DNA from: Halictus rubicundus
Lineage: Eukaryota; Arthropoda; Insecta; Hymenoptera; Halictidae
DNA length: 64,000 nt
Direction of reading: 5' to 3'
Assembly (NCBI RefSeq): GCF_050948215.1
Contig: NC_135149.1
Span: forward strand, 9,715,001 to 9,779,000
In this document: one piece after another, positions 60,801 to 64,000 of the stretch
How positions within the stretch are numbered: the first letter of the stretch is position 1
Layout: each line of letters begins with the position of its first letter
Notes under the pieces: model-generated
What the model was told of the DNA's origin: nothing
Seen by the model: the letters and a program-made list of their open reading frames with translations, nothing else
The model's database searches: none
Position numbers and translations under genes: made by a program

Positions 60801-61444
60801 AAAGGAGAGAGAGTCATAGTTAGTTTTGTAAATTGAATGTTACTTAAGGAGAACAGTTTCACGATAACAGTAGACGGTTAAAAACAAATTTCTTATTGTT
60901 TTCTGTTGGAAATTTCTAAATACTAGAATCCATGCGCCCTCTTACGTTGAATAGTTTTGTACTTTTGTAACGTACGAATTTTTCGTACGCTCACTCTGTG
61001 TGTAACCGCCGCGCGTATAGCATATACCTCAGAAATAAAGTTCTCTTTCATTGTAAATTAAAACTGCGCCTATTAATTTGCTTTTACCTACATTTTCTAA
61101 TCTCCTTACGCGCCGAAAAAGAACGAGCATTTCCACGTTAAACCTGTGTTTCCCTGCACAATGTACTTTTTCCCCGTTAATCAACTAATTAACTAGAGTG
61201 TAAAAATTACGTGGCAGCGATGTGAACTCGAGGAAATTTATTTCCATAGATAATTTATGCAGACCTCATCCGAAACATTTTGTAGATTTGAACGATTTCC
61301 TTTAGTAGCACGTAGTTCACACAGTGGATCCAAAAAGTTCGAGAAATTGTCGACATTTGAACTACGATAATTTCGCTAAAATAAAAAAAAACAGCACAGC
61401 AACATACTTCAACACGATTACGACAGAATATTTCGTGGTAGGGG

Positions 61445-61655
61445 TAGGGTAAGCGACCCGATTACGTGGGGTGCCAATTACTAAGCCTATTAGTAATTAA
61501 TATTGTAAAAGAGACATATGGCATATATGTTAACTGATTTTAATGAAAAAAATATGTTATTTCTTTTTTAATATTCATTATGCTTTAAAAATAAGTACAA
61601 TTAATACAGGCACAGTAATTGGCACGCCCCACAGTAACTAGGTCCCTTATCCTAG
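61445..61655. mobile_element. 211-bp MITE, copy 2
   Basis: It begins TAGGGTAAGCGACCCGATTA and ends AGGTCCCTTATCCTA, the same termini as 25434-25637. The core also matches: AACTGATTTTAATGAAAAAA and TTTTTTAATATTCATTATGC. The copies are 36 kb apart and diverged, so the family is probably widespread in this genome. Confidence 0.9.
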
Positions 61656-62235
61656 TAGTACTTCCAATGATTTTCGGGCTGCATCAATTAATGAAATCTT
61701 TGCAGAGTAATAATTAGTGGCTTCGAAGCTGAATCATTCGAATCTGAAACTTGCAGGAGATTCTGTGGTCCGCGACGCGAGCCAGGGCTCGTATTTTAAC
61801 ACTTGTTGCTCGAACGGCGTAACAATGTTTCGTTCCCGTTTTTATGTCCTCGCGGAATCTACTTCCCGTTCCTTTTCTTGCGACCCCGCTAATGGATTCT
61901 ACGGCGCTTGAATATTCGCGAAATGCATCGCATTAAGGGCGCCGCTGCCGGGCAGAACCGCTGGACCGAACGAATAATGCTCGTTTCGTCAAGGTGATTT
62001 CTTCTGTGCCACTTTGTCATCCTGTATTACTCGGACATTATTATTACCTTGCAATACGAATTTCTTCTTGTGCTACCCCCGCGTATTGCTGGAAGTAAAT
62101 GAACGTTAATATGTTTCGTGAATAGCCGTGTTGAAATATGAAAATTGAATATTAAATTATTGATAAAATGAGAATATGAACACTCTCAACCCTAAACTGG
62201 CATAATGGAGTCTCTGGGGATCTCAACAAAAGGGT
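61656..62235. other. gene-free stretch
   Basis: A GC-richer island (61720-62090) with one 64-codon frame and no known motif. I see no gene. Confidence 0.4.
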
Positions 62236-62600
62236 GTAGCCCGATAAGGAGGTCAAAAGTGCCCCCAAACCAAATTGAATTAGCAATAGGCCGTTCGATA
62301 GCTTATCCAAAGAAAATACTTTGTGCGAACTTCCAACCCAATACGTTGACTTGGGGGTAGTAATGGGGTGGTTTTTTTCAGTTGAAAATTCTGAAAAATC
62401 GGGTATATTTTAGTTATTAGAATGCACATCTACGAATTTTTTCAGAATTTTTAGCTTCAAAACCGAATTTTAAAACTGACACCACTTTTTTCGAAACGAC
62501 TGCCACGACATTTGTGAAATCAGAATACCCCTTGAAAGGTACCTGGAATGTTCACACAGAATTTGAAAAAGGTCCTGGTACGATACTTCGTAATCTGTGT
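62236..62600 (+). repeat. interspersed repeat, copy 1 (partner at right edge)
   Basis: CCGATAAGGAGGTCAAAAGT, GCCCCCAAACC, GTTCGATAGCTTATCCAA, and then a stretch of AAAAATTC, CAGAATTTTT strings match 63679-64000 in order. No coding frame or terminal repeats are visible. The partner is cut by the window edge. Confidence 0.5.
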
Positions 62601-63678
62601 AAACACCGTAATACTTACGATTGAAGATTGGATGGTTGTTATAGTATTGTAAAATTTACGTGTTTGAAAAATTCCTCGAGATCAAGAAGCGGATTGCAAC
62701 AGCGAAACGGCGACTCCATAAACGTGCAATTAAAATTCAGAACATAGTCAGGTAGCACTGCATCAGCAGCAAATTGAAAATTCCATTAACTGCATCCGCG
62801 GCAGGAAATAGCTGGGCAGTTTCTTCAATTTCTTAGACGTCGTCTCGTGCATTCAAACATCGCGCCAAACGTTCTCGAACGAAATCTCGGTGAAACTACA
62901 AATCCGATGAAGCAACCGAGAAATTAAAAGTTAAAGTGTCGGGAAGATTTCGCAGCTTTACCTCTGCCTCCATTAAACTTGGCCCCAGCAATTTACGAAA
63001 GCCTGAAAGAATTTCGCTGCTGAGAAAATTAAGAATGCGACTGGAAGTAGGCTGCAACGTTCCTTTAAAACGCATCTGAATAATACACGGCGCATAGAGC
63101 GAGAAAGAGCTATTTCTCGCTATTCAACGCGATAAGGGATGTCGCACGCGACCGCGCGGAAATTCCGCATGCATCGCGCGGAAATTCTGTATGCACTGCA
63201 CGATCCTGGGAACCCATACCCGTTTCGTTCGGAGACGTACGAATGCAGGCGAAAGTGCATCGGTTCAACGTCACCAATCGTCCTGATGATATCATCAATA
63301 GCATCTCTGCACGCGCGAAGAACCCTAATTTTGGCGAAACTCTTCCGAATCCGAAGTTGGATGATGTCTTTTCTTACTGTCGAAATTGCAATGATTCTGG
63401 ACTCCCAGCCATTTTGGAAGTCAAGAAATTTCGACCGAGCCTGAATAGTTCAAGAACTACAGATAACAAAATTTAGTGCATTTATTCGTGCCATATTTTT
63501 TGTAATTTATTAACAGGGGTACGAATTAATTCGTGGCTCCCACAATTAATCACTTGTGACTTTATTTTGGAAATCTTTTATCTGTCATGTTGGCGATTCA
63601 TTAATTGTCTTCTGGCTTTCCGTGATAATTCAATTATTTTAATCTCATTAATTTGTATACCTAATAGATGCAAACAAA
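62601..63678. other. gene-free stretch with GC-richer island
   Basis: The island 62680-63450 contains a short direct repeat of GCGCGGAAATTC at 63155 and 63177. On the minus strand a 59-codon frame (63075-62896, starting MRFKGTLQPTSSRILNF) is open and contains a donor-like GAG|GTAAAG. It has no recognised family and is left uncalled. Confidence 0.4.
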
Positions 63679-64000
63679 TGGCCTAGTCGGTTAAGGGGAG
63701 CAAAAACGCCCTCCAGCCGATTTTGGTCGGAAATGGCTTATTCGATAGCTTTCCAAGAAGCAACTCTTTCTGCCAAGTTTCTGCCCTACACCACGTCGTT
63801 GAGGGTAGTTCAGTGGAAAAAACGAAAAACCAGTTTTTGCCACATTATCCCCATTTAGTCGCATCTAAAAATTCTTAAAAAAAAATATGACGCGTTCCAA
63901 ATGTCGATCCATATATTAGAGAATTTTTTCCAATTTTTCAGTAGCAAACTCTGGTTGTAAAAAATGAGAAACCCGAAAAATTACATATTTCATACTGACG
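63679..64000 (+). repeat. interspersed repeat, copy 2, cut by window edge
   Basis: TTAAGGGGAGCAAAAACGCC, CTCCAGCCGATTTT, TATTCGATAGCTTTCCAAGA and later AATTTTTTCCAATTTTTCAG follow the same order as 62236-62600. The right end lies outside the window. Confidence 0.5.

Larger units (their letters stand above)
58281..61444. other. gene-free stretch
   Basis: AT-rich with a GC-richer island at 58980-59350 and one at 60120-60420. Apart from the two repeats listed separately I see nothing. Open frames are short and unrecognised. Confidence 0.4.

Noticed and set aside
62896..63075. Minus-strand frame of 59 codons starting at ATG
   Set aside because: It looks protein-like, but a frame of this length is expected by chance in a GC-richer island, and it has no neighbouring exon, signal or family.
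1..64000. Known insect microRNA, rRNA or snRNA genes
   Set aside because: I looked for familiar mature microRNA and conserved RNA strings while reading and recognised none. This is not an exhaustive search.

Overview
The window looks like nuclear DNA from an AT-rich insect, most likely a hymenopteran (bee-like). The evidence is an AT-rich background broken by short GC-richer islands, a degenerate mariner-type transposon with DUF4817-like transposase motifs, many palindromic MITEs, and a TATA plus TCAGT core promoter of arthropod type. There are no bacterial operons, rRNA genes, CRISPR arrays or convincing tRNA genes. Most of the sequence is intergenic or intronic. The organism call is inference.

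Layout. 1-7 kb: gene-free DNA with several diverged local duplications. 7.1-8.9 kb: a dead mariner-like element of about 1.6 kb with very long terminal inverted repeats, inserted at the TA end of an older mariner-type remnant. 10.7-11.3 kb: two palindromic MITEs, one with TA ends and one with TTAA ends. 11.5-14.2 kb: a diverged array of a roughly 300-bp unit, interrupted by a GC-rich block. 21-25.6 kb: minisatellites with 30-bp and 50-bp periods and a 204-bp MITE. 32.6-33.1 kb: a 520-bp inverted-repeat element carrying five TTAGGG-like hexamers. 35.7-37.1 kb: a 439-bp solo-LTR-like block with a minus-strand promoter, a separate plus-strand TATA/Inr promoter, and a 50-bp minisatellite.

37.2-47 kb, minus strand: the only region where I can assemble a candidate spliced gene. 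It has four or five short open exons with acceptable splice sites, consistent phases and a downstream AATAAA. I do not recognise the product, and the reading frame of the last exon is ambiguous. Two copies of a 504-bp foldback MITE lie in its introns. 44.5-45.3 kb holds another diverged array with a period near 155 bp. 46.4 kb has a TTAA MITE. 47-64 kb is again mostly gene-free, with GC islands, a second copy of the 25.4-kb MITE at 61.4 kb, short tandem repeats, a hairpin-rich block near 58 kb and two copies of an interspersed repeat at the right end.

I did not find a convincing new biological system. The best leads are the 300-bp array, the unrecognised minus-strand gene model, and the closely spaced divergent promoters at 35.8 and 36.5 kb. 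All similarity statements were made by eye; no alignment or database search was run.
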